Counted from the stretch's first letter, positions 1-7,871 are shown. The stretch is 64,000 nt of DNA from an uncultured Clostridia bacterium (GCA_944336975.1 CALVLH010000004.1:50846-114845); one strand, 5' to 3'. Made by a program: numbers and translations. Notes: generated by a model not told the origin, from the sequence alone.

Positions 1-1
1 A

Positions 2-373
2 TTTGCCATCCTGCTCTCGGTGGTCGTACTGTACAATCTCTCGTTGCTCAACGTCAAGGAGCGCACGCGAGACATGGCGACGCTCAAAGTGCTCGGGTTC
101 GACAATTTCCGCATCGCGCTGGCGCTCATCGTGGAGATCCTGACGCTGACGCTCATCGGCACGGCGATCGGATGTCTGTTCGGGTATCCGCTCATGTATC
201 TCGTCATGAAGCTCAACGAAGTCGCGGCGATGGCGTTCATCTATTCGATCACGGCGGCTTCCTATTTCAAGGCGATCGCGGTGTCGCTCGGCACGAGCGC
301 GTTCATCAACATCCTGTTCGGATTCCTCATTTCCAAGATCAGTATGACGGAATCGCTCAAGAGCGTGGAATAA
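2..373 (+). CDS. FtsX-like ABC transporter permease, C-terminal part (5' truncated by window)
   Basis: The frame is already open at base 2 and ends at a TAA at 371-373, giving about 123 residues of a longer protein. Visible are a cytoplasmic stretch with the family-typical R-x-R-D-x-A-T-L-K-V-L-G-F segment, then about three hydrophobic helices, and the ending S-M-T-E-S-L-K-S-V-E. Both marks are typical of the last FtsX domain of MacB/FtsX-type permeases, which move lipids, peptides or drugs, or transmit mechanical signals, with a partner ATPase. The partner must lie upstream, outside the window. A hairpin follows 18 bases after the stop. Confidence 0.85.
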   Translation, partial: FAILLSVVVLYNLSLLNVKERTRDMATLKVLGFDNFRIALALIVEILTLTLIGTAIGCLFGYPLMYLVMKLNEVAAMAFIYSITAASYFKAIAVSLGTSAFINILFGFLISKISMTESLKSVE

Positions 374-390
374 AATTTGGGTTTTGCCCG

Positions 391-418
391 AACGCCCCGT
401 CCGCACGGACGGGGCGTT
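391..418 (+). terminator. Hairpin terminator after the permease gene
   Basis: A 13-base GC-rich inverted repeat (391-403 with 406-418, effective loop about 4) sits between the permease stop and the methyltransferase start. The T-tract is very short, so termination may be partial and the next gene could be co-transcribed. Confidence 0.6.
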
Positions 419-439
419 CAGCAAAAGCAGAGAGAATTT

Positions 440-1594
440 ATGAAGGAAATATTCGAAGATCTGACGAAAAAGCGGGATACGCTCGTCAAAGCGACCTTCT
501 CTTCCCCCCGAGAAGGGGCGGAGTTTTCGCGCACGGTGCTTCGTCCCGTACAATTGAAAAGCGGCGCTCGCTGGCAGGCGGAACGCTTTGCGGGGACGAA
601 GGTGTTTCATCTCAATCTGACGGATGAAGCGCTCGGCGGCTGGCTGGACGGCGAGGGGAGCGCATACCGACAGATCGCGCTTTTTTCGGCGGGGAAGACG
701 GTCACCTATCTTCGCCGCGGGGCGGGATGGAAGAGAAGCGAGGCGGGGAACGCTCTTTCCGCGCCCGCAGTACGCGGGAACAACCGCGAGAAGGAGTACC
801 TGCTCAAGGAGGGGGAGGCGATCCCCGCGTTCGTCGATCTGGGCGTGTTTACCGCCGATTATAGGATCAAGGCGGACAAATACGACAAGTATAAACAGAT
901 CAATCGCTTTTTGGAGATCGTGGACGACGCGCTCAGGGGGGTGAACAAAAAATCGTTCACCCTGCTCGATTTCGGGTGCGGAAAATCCTACCTCACCTTT
1001 TTCCTCTATCACTACCTCGTGAAGATGCGCGGAATGAACGCGAAGATCGTAGGGTACGATCTGAAAGCGGACGTCGTCGCGCAGTGCAACGAGATCGCGG
1101 AAAAATACGGCTATGACGGACTGCGCTTTTACGTCAACGACGTGACCAAGGGCGGGCTGTACGAAGGGGAGATCGACGCAGTCGTCACCTTGCACGCCTG
1201 CGACGTCGCGACCGATTACGCGCTCGCGTTCGCCGTGGAGCGCGGCGCGGAGTATATCTTCTCCGTTCCCTGCTGTCAGCACGAGGTGAACGGGAGCATC
1301 CGTGCGGGCGGGGATTTCGATCTGCTCCTTCGGCACGGACTGTTCAAGGAGCGCTTTTCTGCGCTCCTCACCGACGCCGTGCGAGCCGAACTCCTGCGCG
1401 CGACGGGATATTCCGTGGACGTGCTCGAATTCGTCGATTTTTCGCATTCGCCCAAGAACGTCATGCTCCGCGCCCGCAGGACTCGTTCCGTGCCGCTAGC
1501 TTCCCGCGATTTTTCCCGCGTGGAAGGGATCATGGAGAAATACGGATTCCGACAGTCGCTGTATCGGCTGCTGTCGGGAAGGGAGGGCGTATGA
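440..1594 (+). CDS. Class I SAM-dependent methyltransferase, Methyltransf_32-like
   Basis: This 384-residue soluble protein has a Rossmann motif I (L-L-D-F-G-C-G-K-S-Y-L) near residue 175 and a S-V-P-C-C-Q-H-E motif further on. The P-C-C-x-H signature is characteristic of the Methyltransf_32 (METTL25-like) family, whose bacterial substrates are mostly unknown, RNA being the usual guess. The frame stays open 21 codons upstream, but ATG 440 was chosen because the upstream bases form the preceding terminator and a purine-rich AGAGAA lies before 440. The stop overlaps the next gene's ATG by four bases, so the two are translationally coupled. The substrate cannot be told from sequence. Confidence 0.75.
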   Translation: MKEIFEDLTKKRDTLVKATFSSPREGAEFSRTVLRPVQLKSGARWQAERFAGTKVFHLNLTDEALGGWLDGEGSAYRQIALFSAGKTVTYLRRGAGWKRSEAGNALSAPAVRGNNREKEYLLKEGEAIPAFVDLGVFTADYRIKADKYDKYKQINRFLEIVDDALRGVNKKSFTLLDFGCGKSYLTFFLYHYLVKMRGMNAKIVGYDLKADVVAQCNEIAEKYGYDGLRFYVNDVTKGGLYEGEIDAVVTLHACDVATDYALAFAVERGAEYIFSVPCCQHEVNGSIRAGGDFDLLLRHGLFKERFSALLTDAVRAELLRATGYSVDVLEFVDFSHSPKNVMLRARRTRSVPLASRDFSRVEGIMEKYGFRQSLYRLLSGREGV

Positions 1595-2316
1595 ACAGAT
1601 TGCGTCGTTTTTCGGCGTTTGCTTTTTCGGTTGTCGTTCTATTCGGCTTTCTCGTCGCGGCGGCGTCTTGCGCGAAGTCCGATTATTCGGGCGTCTATTG
1701 TCTCACGCGCCTGCAATACGTCGAGGACGGCGAACTCGTCACCGTCAATACGGGCGATCTGCTGGACGGGAAAGTGCTCGAAGAGGATTTCGTCGTTCTG
1801 GAACTCAGACAGGACGGGACCGCCGTTCTCACCGTGACCGATCTCGTCGAGGATGTCTCCGCCGGGACATGGAAGGCGCTTTCGGGCAACAGTGCGCTGA
1901 TCTCGGTCGGGACCATGGAACAGACGGTGGAAATGAAGTGGGACGGATTCGTCTTTCAGATGGGCGAATGGACGGTCACCTTCACCTTGCGCGGAAGCTA
2001 TAACGGCGTGTATAAACTCGTCCGCCTGCAATATGCGTTCGGCGGGGCGGTGATCACCGTCAACGCGGGCGAGAGTTTTCAAGGCAGGACGCTCGAAGAG
2101 GATTTCATGGTCGTCGAACTCTTCGAGGACGGAACGCTGAAACTCACCATTACCGATCTCGTTACCGACACGACGTACGGAACCTGGCGCGCGGACGGGG
2201 AGTCGGACGATCTCGTGCGGCTGTATTTTGCGGGCTCGGAGCAGATCGTGAAGATGGAGCGCGACGCCTTCGTGCTGAGCGTGGACGAGTGGACGATCAC
2301 CTTCCATAAGCAATGA
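1591..2316 (+). CDS. Putative lipoprotein made of two tandem copies of an ~85-residue domain
   Basis: The 241-residue product starts with a basic N-terminus, a hydrophobic core and a lipobox-like A-A-S-C, so it is probably lipid-anchored outside the membrane. The rest is an internal duplication. Copy 1 runs from about residue 31 and copy 2 from about residue 134; both share Y-x-G-V-Y, R-L-Q-Y, V-N-x-G, L-E-E-D-F and L-V-x-D near the end. The repeats look like small beta-barrel or lipocalin-like sheets, which is inference. ATG overlaps the methyltransferase stop (ATGA). No known family was recognised. Confidence 0.7.
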   Translation: MNRLRRFSAFAFSVVVLFGFLVAAASCAKSDYSGVYCLTRLQYVEDGELVTVNTGDLLDGKVLEEDFVVLELRQDGTAVLTVTDLVEDVSAGTWKALSGNSALISVGTMEQTVEMKWDGFVFQMGEWTVTFTLRGSYNGVYKLVRLQYAFGGAVITVNAGESFQGRTLEEDFMVVELFEDGTLKLTITDLVTDTTYGTWRADGESDDLVRLYFAGSEQIVKMERDAFVLSVDEWTITFHKQ

Positions 2317-2350
2317 TCTCTGCGGGCGGGGAAACCCGATTGCGGAACAA

Positions 2351-2388
2351 AGCGGCGCCGCCGACGTGAAAACGTCGGCGGCGCCGCT
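2351..2388. terminator. Strong intrinsic hairpin between convergent genes
   Basis: A perfect 17-bp stem (2351-2367 with 2372-2388) closes a GAAA tetraloop. It lies 35 bases after the lipoprotein stop. T follows on the plus side only briefly, but the stem is very stable. It terminates the plus-strand unit and could also stop minus-strand read-through. Confidence 0.8.
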
Positions 2389-2438
2389 TTCCGATGTTTG
2401 CGGACGCTTGTCTTTTTCTTGCCTATCTTCCGCATAGG

Positions 2439-2542
2439 GCATGTCCGAAGAACATACCGTTTACCCGCCACGTGTCTGCGGGAAAGGGCAAACGCGTAGG
2501 CATGTCCGAAGCGTGCACCGTTTTTCCGTACCGTGTCTGCGG
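2439..2542. repeat. Two imperfect direct repeats, ~43 bp each
   Basis: The blocks GCATGTCCGAAG, ACCGTTT and CGTGTCTGCGG occur in this order at 2439-2481 and again at 2500-2542, offset by about 61 bases, in the non-coding gap between convergent genes. No gene or known element explains them. Confidence 0.6.
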
Positions 2543-2580
2543 CTTTGCCGCGGGATTCCTTTGCTGCGGCAGGGACGGCG

Positions 2581-3486
2581 TCAGCCGTCTGTCTTGGTGA
2601 GGTAGGCGAGGATCCTGCCGAGCGCCTCCTTTCCTTCGGACAGCCAATATTGGCATTCGGGGAAGGAATGCCACAGCTCGGGATAAACGGCGAGCGTCGC
2701 CTTCACGCCCGCCTTTTTCATGCGCTTGAAGAGAATGACGCTGTCTTCGAGCAGGCATTCTTCGCTCCCGCAGACGATATAAGAGGGAGGGAATCCTCTG
2801 AAATCCCCGTCCGCGGCGGCGATGTATTTGTCGTCCGCCGTGCCGCTGCGGATGCTCTCGTAGCAGAAAGTATCGTCGAACAGGTGCAGGATGATGTCGT
2901 AATCGTGCAGGCAGTCATAGCAGTCTTTGCCGCCCGGCGCGAGGTAGGTGACGGGGGAAAAGAGTCCGAGCCCTTTGGGCATGGGCAGGCCTTCGTCCTT
3001 CGCTTTGAGCAGGGTGGCGAGCGCGAGATGCCCGCCCGCGGAACTGCCGAACACGAGCAGGTTGCCTTCCGTTTCTTCCATGGCGGCGCGGTATGCCGCG
3101 AGGCAGTCGGCGAGCTGTGCGTCGAACTTATGCTCGGGCGCGAGTCGGTATTCGGGCAGATACGCCTTCATGCCGTGCTCTTCGGAGAAGAACGCGCCCA
3201 CTTCCCGTGCGCGGAGTGCGCTCCCTGTCGTCCAGCCGCCGCCGTGGATATAAAAGGCGGAAAGGGGAGAGGAGGGAGCCGCGGGGTACATCACGTCCAT
3301 ATTCGCCTTTTCCGAACGCCGCTCTTCTACGCGGGAGGTCGGGTAGACGAACGCGCGGGCGCGGAATTCCGCTTCTTCGGCGGCGCGGATGTCGCCGAGG
3401 GAGGGGAAAGGCGAGGCTTCCTCCTGTGCGCGGCGATAATTTTCTTTCATGTCGCGGATAAACTGTCTTGCCTGTTCGCTGAGCAT
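2581..3486 (-). CDS. Alpha/beta hydrolase of the HSL-type esterase family
   Basis: The 301-residue cytoplasmic protein has the oxyanion motif H-G-G-G-W near residue 75, a nucleophile elbow G-S-S-A-G-G-H near residue 148, an acidic residue in the E-E-C-L-L-E-D-S region and a C-terminal histidine in L-W-H-S-F-P. This is the full Ser/Asp/His set of hormone-sensitive-lipase-like carboxylesterases (Pfam Abhydrolase_3). Such enzymes cleave short acyl or acetyl esters. The start has a good Shine-Dalgarno (AAAGGAG) 7 bases upstream. It lies 51 bases after the EF-G-like gene on the same strand and may be co-transcribed with it. Confidence 0.88.
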   Translation of the reverse strand: MLSEQARQFIRDMKENYRRAQEEASPFPSLGDIRAAEEAEFRARAFVYPTSRVEERRSEKANMDVMYPAAPSSPLSAFYIHGGGWTTGSALRAREVGAFFSEEHGMKAYLPEYRLAPEHKFDAQLADCLAAYRAAMEETEGNLLVFGSSAGGHLALATLLKAKDEGLPMPKGLGLFSPVTYLAPGGKDCYDCLHDYDIILHLFDDTFCYESIRSGTADDKYIAAADGDFRGFPPSYIVCGSEECLLEDSVILFKRMKKAGVKATLAVYPELWHSFPECQYWLSEGKEALGRILAYLTKTDG

Positions 3487-3540
3487 CTGATTTCTCCTTT
3501 TCGAAAAATCCCCCTTCCCGTGAGGAAAGGGGGAAGGCGT

Positions 3541-5589
3541 TTACTGTTGCGCCTTGATGGATTGCAGGACGGAGTCGGGCGCCTGTTCGTACTGCGCGAA
3601 CGTCTCCGAGAACTTTCCGCGGCCCTGCGTCATGGAGCGGAGCGCCGTCGCATAGGTCAGCAGTTCCGCATGGGGCGCTTCCGCGGTGACGACCTGCAGA
3701 TCGTCCTGCGTGTCCATGCCGATGATCCTGCCGCGCCGCTTGTTGAGATCGCCCAGAACGTCGCCGAGGTACTGATCGGGAACGGCGATCTTGAGCTTGG
3801 AATAGGGTTCGAGCAGGACGGGGTTGGCGTTCTTCATGCCCTCGCGGAAGGCGAGCTCCGCCGCCGCCTTGAACGCCGCTTCCGAAGAGTCGACGTCGTG
3901 ATAGCTTCCGTCGTAGAGAACCGCTTTCATGCGGATGACGGGGTATCCCGCCAGCACCCCGTGCGGCAGGCATTCGATGATGCCCTTTTCGACCGCGGGG
4001 ATATACTGCTTGGGAACGGCGCCGCCGACCACTTCTTCCGCGAACTCGAAGTCCGCTTCGCACGGCTCGAAGCGCATCTTGCAGTGACCGTACTGCCCGT
4101 GTCCGCCCGTCTGTTTCTTGTATTTTCCTTCCGCCGTGGAAGTGCCGAGGATGGTCTCCTTATAGGCGACGGCGGGGGTACGCAGGTCGGCTTCCGCGCC
4201 GAACTTGGATTTGAGCTTTTTGCAGATGACGTCGAGATGGATCTCGCCCTGTCCGCCGATGAGCATTTCTCCCGTTTCCGCGTTCTTGACGACGGTGAAG
4301 CTCTTGTCCTCTTCCGCGAGACGGGAAAGCCCCGAGAAGATCTTGTCTTCCGTGCCGCGCGTGCGGGCATAGACTGCCATAAAGAGCACGGGCTTGGGGA
4401 AGAGGATGGGATCGAATTTAACGGGCGCGGACTCATCGCAAAGGGTGTCGCCCGTATTGGTGTCCGTAAGTTTGGAGACGGCGCCGATGTCGCCCGCGTT
4501 GAGTTCGGTCACGGCTTCCTGCTTTTTCCCGCGCACGAGATAGATCGCGTTGATGCGCTCCTGCACGCCCGTGTTGGGGTTGAGTACGGTCATGCCCGCT
4601 TTCAGGGTGCCGCGGCAGACGCGGAGATAGTTCATCTTTCCGACGAACGGATCGACCGCCGTCTTGAAGACCTGCGCCGCAAACGGCTTGTCCTCTTCGC
4701 ACGCGATGCCGATGACTTCGTCTTTGGCGAGATCGGTCGCGAGGATCTCCTTGCGTTCCGCCGCCTGGGGCATGTATTTGACGATCTCGTTCATGAGATT
4801 GATGACGCCGCGGTTCTGCAACGCGCTGCCCGCCATGACGGGGATGGTGTTCATGGAGGAGATTCCCTTGCGGATGCCGTGGATCGCCTCTTCGCGGGTA
4901 AGGTATCCCGTTTCGAAGTATTTTTCGAGAAGCACGTCGTCGTTTTCCGCCGCCGTCTCCATGAGGGAGAACTGCATCGCTTCCAGCTCTTCCTTGCGGT
5001 CTTCGGGGATGGGGATCTCCTGAGGGCCCTGATTGGTGAAATGATACGCCTTGTCGGTCAGGGCGTTGATCATGCCCGTCATCTTGTTCCCTTCCATGAT
5101 GGGGAGCTGGATGGGCGCGATCTTGCCGTGATATTTTTCCTGCAACGCCGTCACGGTGCCGTGATAATCGGCGTTTTCCTTATCCATGCCGTTGATGAAG
5201 ATGACGAGCGGCTTTTTCGCCCTGAGGCATTGCGCGATCGCCTTTTCCGCACCGACCGTCACCGTTCCGTTCGCTCCCATGACGACGAGCGCCGCGCCGC
5301 ACGCGCGCATCGCTTCGTTGAATTCGCCCTCGAAATCGTAAAACCCGGGAACGTCCAGAAGGTTGAGTTTGGTCTCCTTCCAGATCGTGTAGGAAACGGA
5401 GAGGGAGACGGACATCTTTCTCGCGATCTCCTGTTCGTCGAAGTCGCTGACGGTCGTGCCCGCGTCCACCTTTCCCATGCGCTCGACGGAGCCGCCGTTG
5501 AAGAGGATGGCTTCGCAAAGCGTGGTCTTTCCTTCGCCGCTGTGTCCGACGATGGCAATGTTGCGGATGTCTTCTGCAGATATACTCAT
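3541..5589 (-). CDS. Elongation factor G-like translational GTPase (EF-G paralogue)
   Basis: This 682-residue protein has EF-G architecture: an N-terminal GTPase, a beta-barrel domain II (around residues 300-390), a domain III segment, domain IV, and a C-terminal ending S-M-T-Q-G-R-G-K-F. The P-loop reads G-H-S-G-E-G-K-T-T (residues 15-23) in place of the canonical A-H-I-D-A-G-K-T-T. G3 is D-V-P-G-F-Y-D-F and G4 N-G-M-D-K. These changes place it in the second EF-G subgroup (FusA2-like), whose role is less certain than that of main EF-G; tRNA translocation under special conditions or ribosome recycling have been suggested. Start ATG 5589 was chosen for its AAGGGGAA ribosome site. Confidence 0.85.
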   Translation of the reverse strand: MSISAEDIRNIAIVGHSGEGKTTLCEAILFNGGSVERMGKVDAGTTVSDFDEQEIARKMSVSLSVSYTIWKETKLNLLDVPGFYDFEGEFNEAMRACGAALVVMGANGTVTVGAEKAIAQCLRAKKPLVIFINGMDKENADYHGTVTALQEKYHGKIAPIQLPIMEGNKMTGMINALTDKAYHFTNQGPQEIPIPEDRKEELEAMQFSLMETAAENDDVLLEKYFETGYLTREEAIHGIRKGISSMNTIPVMAGSALQNRGVINLMNEIVKYMPQAAERKEILATDLAKDEVIGIACEEDKPFAAQVFKTAVDPFVGKMNYLRVCRGTLKAGMTVLNPNTGVQERINAIYLVRGKKQEAVTELNAGDIGAVSKLTDTNTGDTLCDESAPVKFDPILFPKPVLFMAVYARTRGTEDKIFSGLSRLAEEDKSFTVVKNAETGEMLIGGQGEIHLDVICKKLKSKFGAEADLRTPAVAYKETILGTSTAEGKYKKQTGGHGQYGHCKMRFEPCEADFEFAEEVVGGAVPKQYIPAVEKGIIECLPHGVLAGYPVIRMKAVLYDGSYHDVDSSEAAFKAAAELAFREGMKNANPVLLEPYSKLKIAVPDQYLGDVLGDLNKRRGRIIGMDTQDDLQVVTAEAPHAELLTYATALRSMTQGRGKFSETFAQYEQAPDSVLQSIKAQQ

Positions 5590-5619
5590 ATCGTAATTCC
5601 CCTTATCGTGATATGTTCC

Positions 5620-5647
5620 ATTATACCGCATTCAGGGAAAAAATCAA
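5620..5647 (-). promoter_or_regulatory. SigA-type promoter for the EF-G-like gene
   Basis: Read on the minus strand: TTGATT (-35), 16-base spacer, TATAAT (-10), about 30 bases before the chosen ATG. The flanking 5650-5765 is AT-rich with no gene. Confidence 0.75.
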
Positions 5648-5765
5648 GAGCAATCGGAAAAATACTTTCTTATTTTGTTTGTTTTTTTCCGAAAAAGTCA
5701 CAAAAAAGTTTTGTTTGCAACAAATTTTGCTTTTATGCGCGGGGAAAAGAGAGAGAAAAGTGCGC

Positions 5766-5793
5766 AAAAAAACTCCCGCCGTTGCGGCGGGAG
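5766..5793 (-). terminator. Intrinsic terminator after the GNAT gene
   Basis: On the minus strand a stem CTCCCGCCG/CGGCGGGAG is followed directly by a T-run (5766-5772). It lies 22 bases after the acetyltransferase stop and separates it from the EF-G promoter. Confidence 0.9.
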
Positions 5794-5814
5794 ACGGGAA
5801 AATTCACTTTTTGT

Positions 5815-6309
5815 TCAGAAACGGTATTCCATGACAAAATCGTCCATGTAAAAGCCGCCGCCGATGTCCGTCTTTTCTTCGCGGACGGTCGAAAAGCCGA
5901 AGCGCTTATAAGCGAGGACGGCGCGGTCGTTGCCCTTGTTGACGGTAAGCGTCACGCGGTCGCAGCCCGCTTCTTTTGCGAGCGCGGCGACGGCGGCGAG
6001 TCCCGCCTGTCCGTATCCTTTGCCCTGCGCCGAAGGGTCGAGATACAGTTTGGAGAGGAAAAATTCCCCGCCTTCGCGCGGGCAGACGCCCGTATAGCCG
6101 AGGATCTCCCCGCCGTCCGTGACGTAATAGTAGCGGTATCCGCCCGCGATCTGTTCGCGGAACGCTTTTTCGTTCTGAAATCTGTCCAGCATATAGGCGA
6201 TCTGCTCCTCGCCGAGCAGTTGCCCGTAAGCGGTGCGCCAGAGCCTTGCCGACAAAACGGCAAGCTCCCCGAGTTCGTTTTCCTGTACCTGCCGTAAAGT
6301 GAGAGACAT
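5815..6309 (-). CDS. GNAT-family N-acetyltransferase (internal start of the fused frame)
   Basis: The 164-residue Gcn5-related acetyltransferase has the acetyl-CoA pyrophosphate loop Q-G-K-G-Y-G near residue 95 and the beta-4 strand F-F-L-S-K-L-Y-L-D-P before it. The C-terminal half R-V-T-L-T-V-N-K-G-N is typical of the RimI/YjgM-like subgroup. ATG 6309 has an excellent Shine-Dalgarno (GCAGGAGG) and a perfect-consensus promoter at 6361-6389, so it is almost certainly made as a separate protein. The same frame is open upstream through the whole EamA gene (see the next CDS). The substrate (amine, peptide or drug) is unknown. Confidence 0.85.
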   Translation of the reverse strand: MSLTLRQVQENELGELAVLSARLWRTAYGQLLGEEQIAYMLDRFQNEKAFREQIAGGYRYYYVTDGGEILGYTGVCPREGGEFFLSKLYLDPSAQGKGYGQAGLAAVAALAKEAGCDRVTLTVNKGNDRAVLAYKRFGFSTVREEKTDIGGGFYMDDFVMEYRF

Positions 6310-7311
6310 ATCCTTATCCTCCTGCGGCGGAAATGCGTTCGTGCATTCCGCATATCCTTTATTATAATCGATTTCGGCGCGATTGTCAATCGCGTGTTCC
6401 GCGCCGTCGGAAACAGGCGCTCTTTTTTTGCGGAAAAGCGGTTTGTCGTCTGCGCACAGCCACGCGCCGACCGCCATCAGCGCGAACGCCGCGAAGTAGG
6501 TATAGGGCGGCATTTCGCGGAAGACGGCGAGGGAGAGCAGGGTGCCGAGAAAGGGCGCGACGGCGTAGTAGGCGCTCGTGCGCGCCGCGCCCAGCAGGCG
6601 TTGAGCATAGACGTAAAAGAAGATGCTCAGCCCGTAAGCGACCAGCCCGACGGCGAGCACGGCGAGCACGCTCCACCACACTTCCGCGCGCTCCCCCGCG
6701 CACAGCCCGATGACGACGGAGCCGCTTCCCGAAAAAATGCCTTTCAGCAGGACGATCTCCATCGGATCTTTGGAAGAGATCTTGCGCGTGCAGTTGTTTT
6801 CCAGCCCCCAGCATACGCAGGCGAGCAGGATGAGCAGGGAACCGTAGGAAAATTGCAGGGACGAGAGGTCCTCAAAGGAGAGGAGCAGGCAGGCGAGCGT
6901 GACGAAGGCGATACCCGTCCAGAGCCGCGGACTGATCGCTTCGCGGAACGCCGCAAAGGCGATCACCGCCGTCGCGACGATCTCGAAATTGTTGAGGAGG
7001 GACGCGTTCGCCGCCGTGGTGGAGCGCAGTCCGAATAAGAGGCAGACGGGCGCGGCGATGTCGAGCACGATCATGGCGATGGTGTAAGGCAGTTCCGCTT
7101 TCGTCAGCCGCGCTTCTGTGCGCGGCTTGCCGTTGAGTTTGCGAATGAGCGCGATAAACGCCATGCCGAGCCCCGCGCCGAGGTATAAAAAGCCCGCCGT
7201 GAGCGTAGGGGGCAGATAATCGAGCAGGAGCTTGGAGCAGGGCGCGTTGATCGCATACAGCGCCGCGGCGAGCACGGCGAGAAAGATCCCTGTGCGGACG
7301 GGATTTTTCAT
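5815..7311 (-). CDS. EamA/DMT-family transporter whose frame runs on into GNAT
   Basis: Residues 1 to about 290 are a ten-helix drug/metabolite transporter (two EamA repeats; the second begins near Y-G-S-L-L-I-L-L-A). Such transporters usually export small metabolites, amino acids or drugs. No stop codon exists between this domain and the acetyltransferase at residue 335; the linker (about 291-334) contains the GNAT promoter and ribosome site. The product may therefore be a 498-residue fusion, or an EamA protein with a lost stop. ATG 7311 overlaps the CsoR-type gene's stop (ATGA), so the two are coupled and likely share metal or electrophile control. Confidence 0.75.
   Translation of the reverse strand: MKNPVRTGIFLAVLAAALYAINAPCSKLLLDYLPPTLTAGFLYLGAGLGMAFIALIRKLNGKPRTEARLTKAELPYTIAMIVLDIAAPVCLLFGLRSTTAANASLLNNFEIVATAVIAFAAFREAISPRLWTGIAFVTLACLLLSFEDLSSLQFSYGSLLILLACVCWGLENNCTRKISSKDPMEIVLLKGIFSGSGSVVIGLCAGERAEVWWSVLAVLAVGLVAYGLSIFFYVYAQRLLGAARTSAYYAVAPFLGTLLSLAVFREMPPYTYFAAFALMAVGAWLCADDKPLFRKKRAPVSDGAEHAIDNRAEIDYNKGYAECTNAFPPQEDKDMSLTLRQVQENELGELAVLSARLWRTAYGQLLGEEQIAYMLDRFQNEKAFREQIAGGYRYYYVTDGGEILGYTGVCPREGGEFFLSKLYLDPSAQGKGYGQAGLAAVAALAKEAGCDRVTLTVNKGNDRAVLAYKRFGFSTVREEKTDIGGGFYMDDFVMEYRF
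6361..6389 (-). promoter_or_regulatory. Perfect-consensus promoter inside the EamA-GNAT frame
   Basis: Minus strand: TTGACA, exactly 17 bases, TATAAT, about 50 bases before the GNAT ATG. It sits inside the open frame joining EamA to GNAT, where its bases would encode I-D-N-R...D-Y-N, so this stretch is evidently regulatory DNA rather than evolved coding sequence. Confidence 0.85.
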
Positions 7312-7571
7312 AACAGCCGATCGACGGCGGACAGCAGCCGCTCCACCGCGCCGTCGTCGCCCTCCCGCACCGCGTCCGCGACGCAGTGCGACAGATGATC
7401 TTTCAGGATCACTTTGCTCACGCCCGCGAGCTCCCCGCGTACCGCGGAAAGCTGAACGAGAACTTCGCTGCAATCTCTGCCGTCCTGTATCATGCCTTTG
7501 ACGGCGTTCAGATGCCCGATCGCGCGGGAGAGCCGATCGATCGCGGCTTTGGTATGTTCATGACGTTGCAT
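7308..7571 (-). CDS. csoR: CsoR/RcnR-family metal-sensing repressor
   Basis: This 87-residue all-helical protein belongs to the DUF156 family of tetrameric repressors. The CsoR-type ligand set is visible: Cys34, His59 and Cys63 (with His62), matching the C-H-C trigonal Cu(I) site. Relatives sense copper, nickel, persulfide or formaldehyde with small changes, so the exact signal is uncertain. It is the first gene of a unit with the EamA transporter, overlapping it by four bases. A perfect palindrome lies directly upstream between promoter and start, which suggests autoregulation. The symbol is family-based. Confidence 0.85.
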   Translation of the reverse strand: MQRHEHTKAAIDRLSRAIGHLNAVKGMIQDGRDCSEVLVQLSAVRGELAGVSKVILKDHLSHCVADAVREGDDGAVERLLSAVDRLL

Positions 7572-7585
7572 TGTGTCTTTCTCCG

Positions 7586-7604
7586 TATCCCCCCTGGGGG
7601 GATA
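7586..7604. promoter_or_regulatory. CsoR-type operator, perfect 19-bp palindrome
   Basis: TATCCCCCC-T-GGGGGGATA is a perfect 9-1-9 inverted repeat with the central G/C run typical of CsoR/RcnR operators. It lies just downstream of the -10 box at 7610-7615 and 15 bases before the repressor ATG. Confidence 0.85.
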
Positions 7605-7609
7605 TTTCC

Positions 7610-7638
7610 ATTGTAGGACGTCGGGGCGGAAAAGTCAA
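7610..7638 (-). promoter_or_regulatory. Promoter of the csoR-EamA unit
   Basis: Minus strand: TTGACT (7633-7638), 17-base spacer, TACAAT (7610-7615). The transcription start would fall at the edge of or within the palindromic operator, so bound repressor would block initiation. Confidence 0.8.
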
Positions 7639-7732
7639 GCGGAAAACGGCGGGCGGAAGGGAAAGTTCCGCCGTTTTCGGGGACGGGCGAGGAATGCGGA
7701 AAAAAGTTTTTTCGGAAATGTTTTGCAAACGG

Positions 7733-7761
7733 TTGAATTGAGTTGCCGCAGATGCTATAAT
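7733..7761 (+). promoter_or_regulatory. Promoter for the 7872 membrane-protein gene
   Basis: TTGAAT (7733-7738), 17-base spacer, TATAAT (7756-7761). It is followed by a roughly 105-base untranslated leader before ATG 7872, in which no recognised riboswitch was seen. Confidence 0.75.
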
Positions 7762-7871
7762 GATATCGGTGAGACGAACTGAAAGGCCGTCGGAGCGATA
7801 CGGCGCGGGAGACAGGGTGCCGGGGAAGGAAGCTCCGAGGTTTTTTCATAACTGCGTGAGGAAATGCAACG

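Noticed and set aside
2441-2542. Possible insertion-sequence ends or att sites in the convergent gap
   Set aside because: The repeats are direct, only ~61 bases apart, and no transposase or target duplication is nearby.
2533-6297. A 1254-residue plus-strand open frame over the esterase and EF-G-like genes
   Set aside because: It is the antisense of two clear minus-strand genes and reads as low-complexity F/R/H/D-rich sequence.
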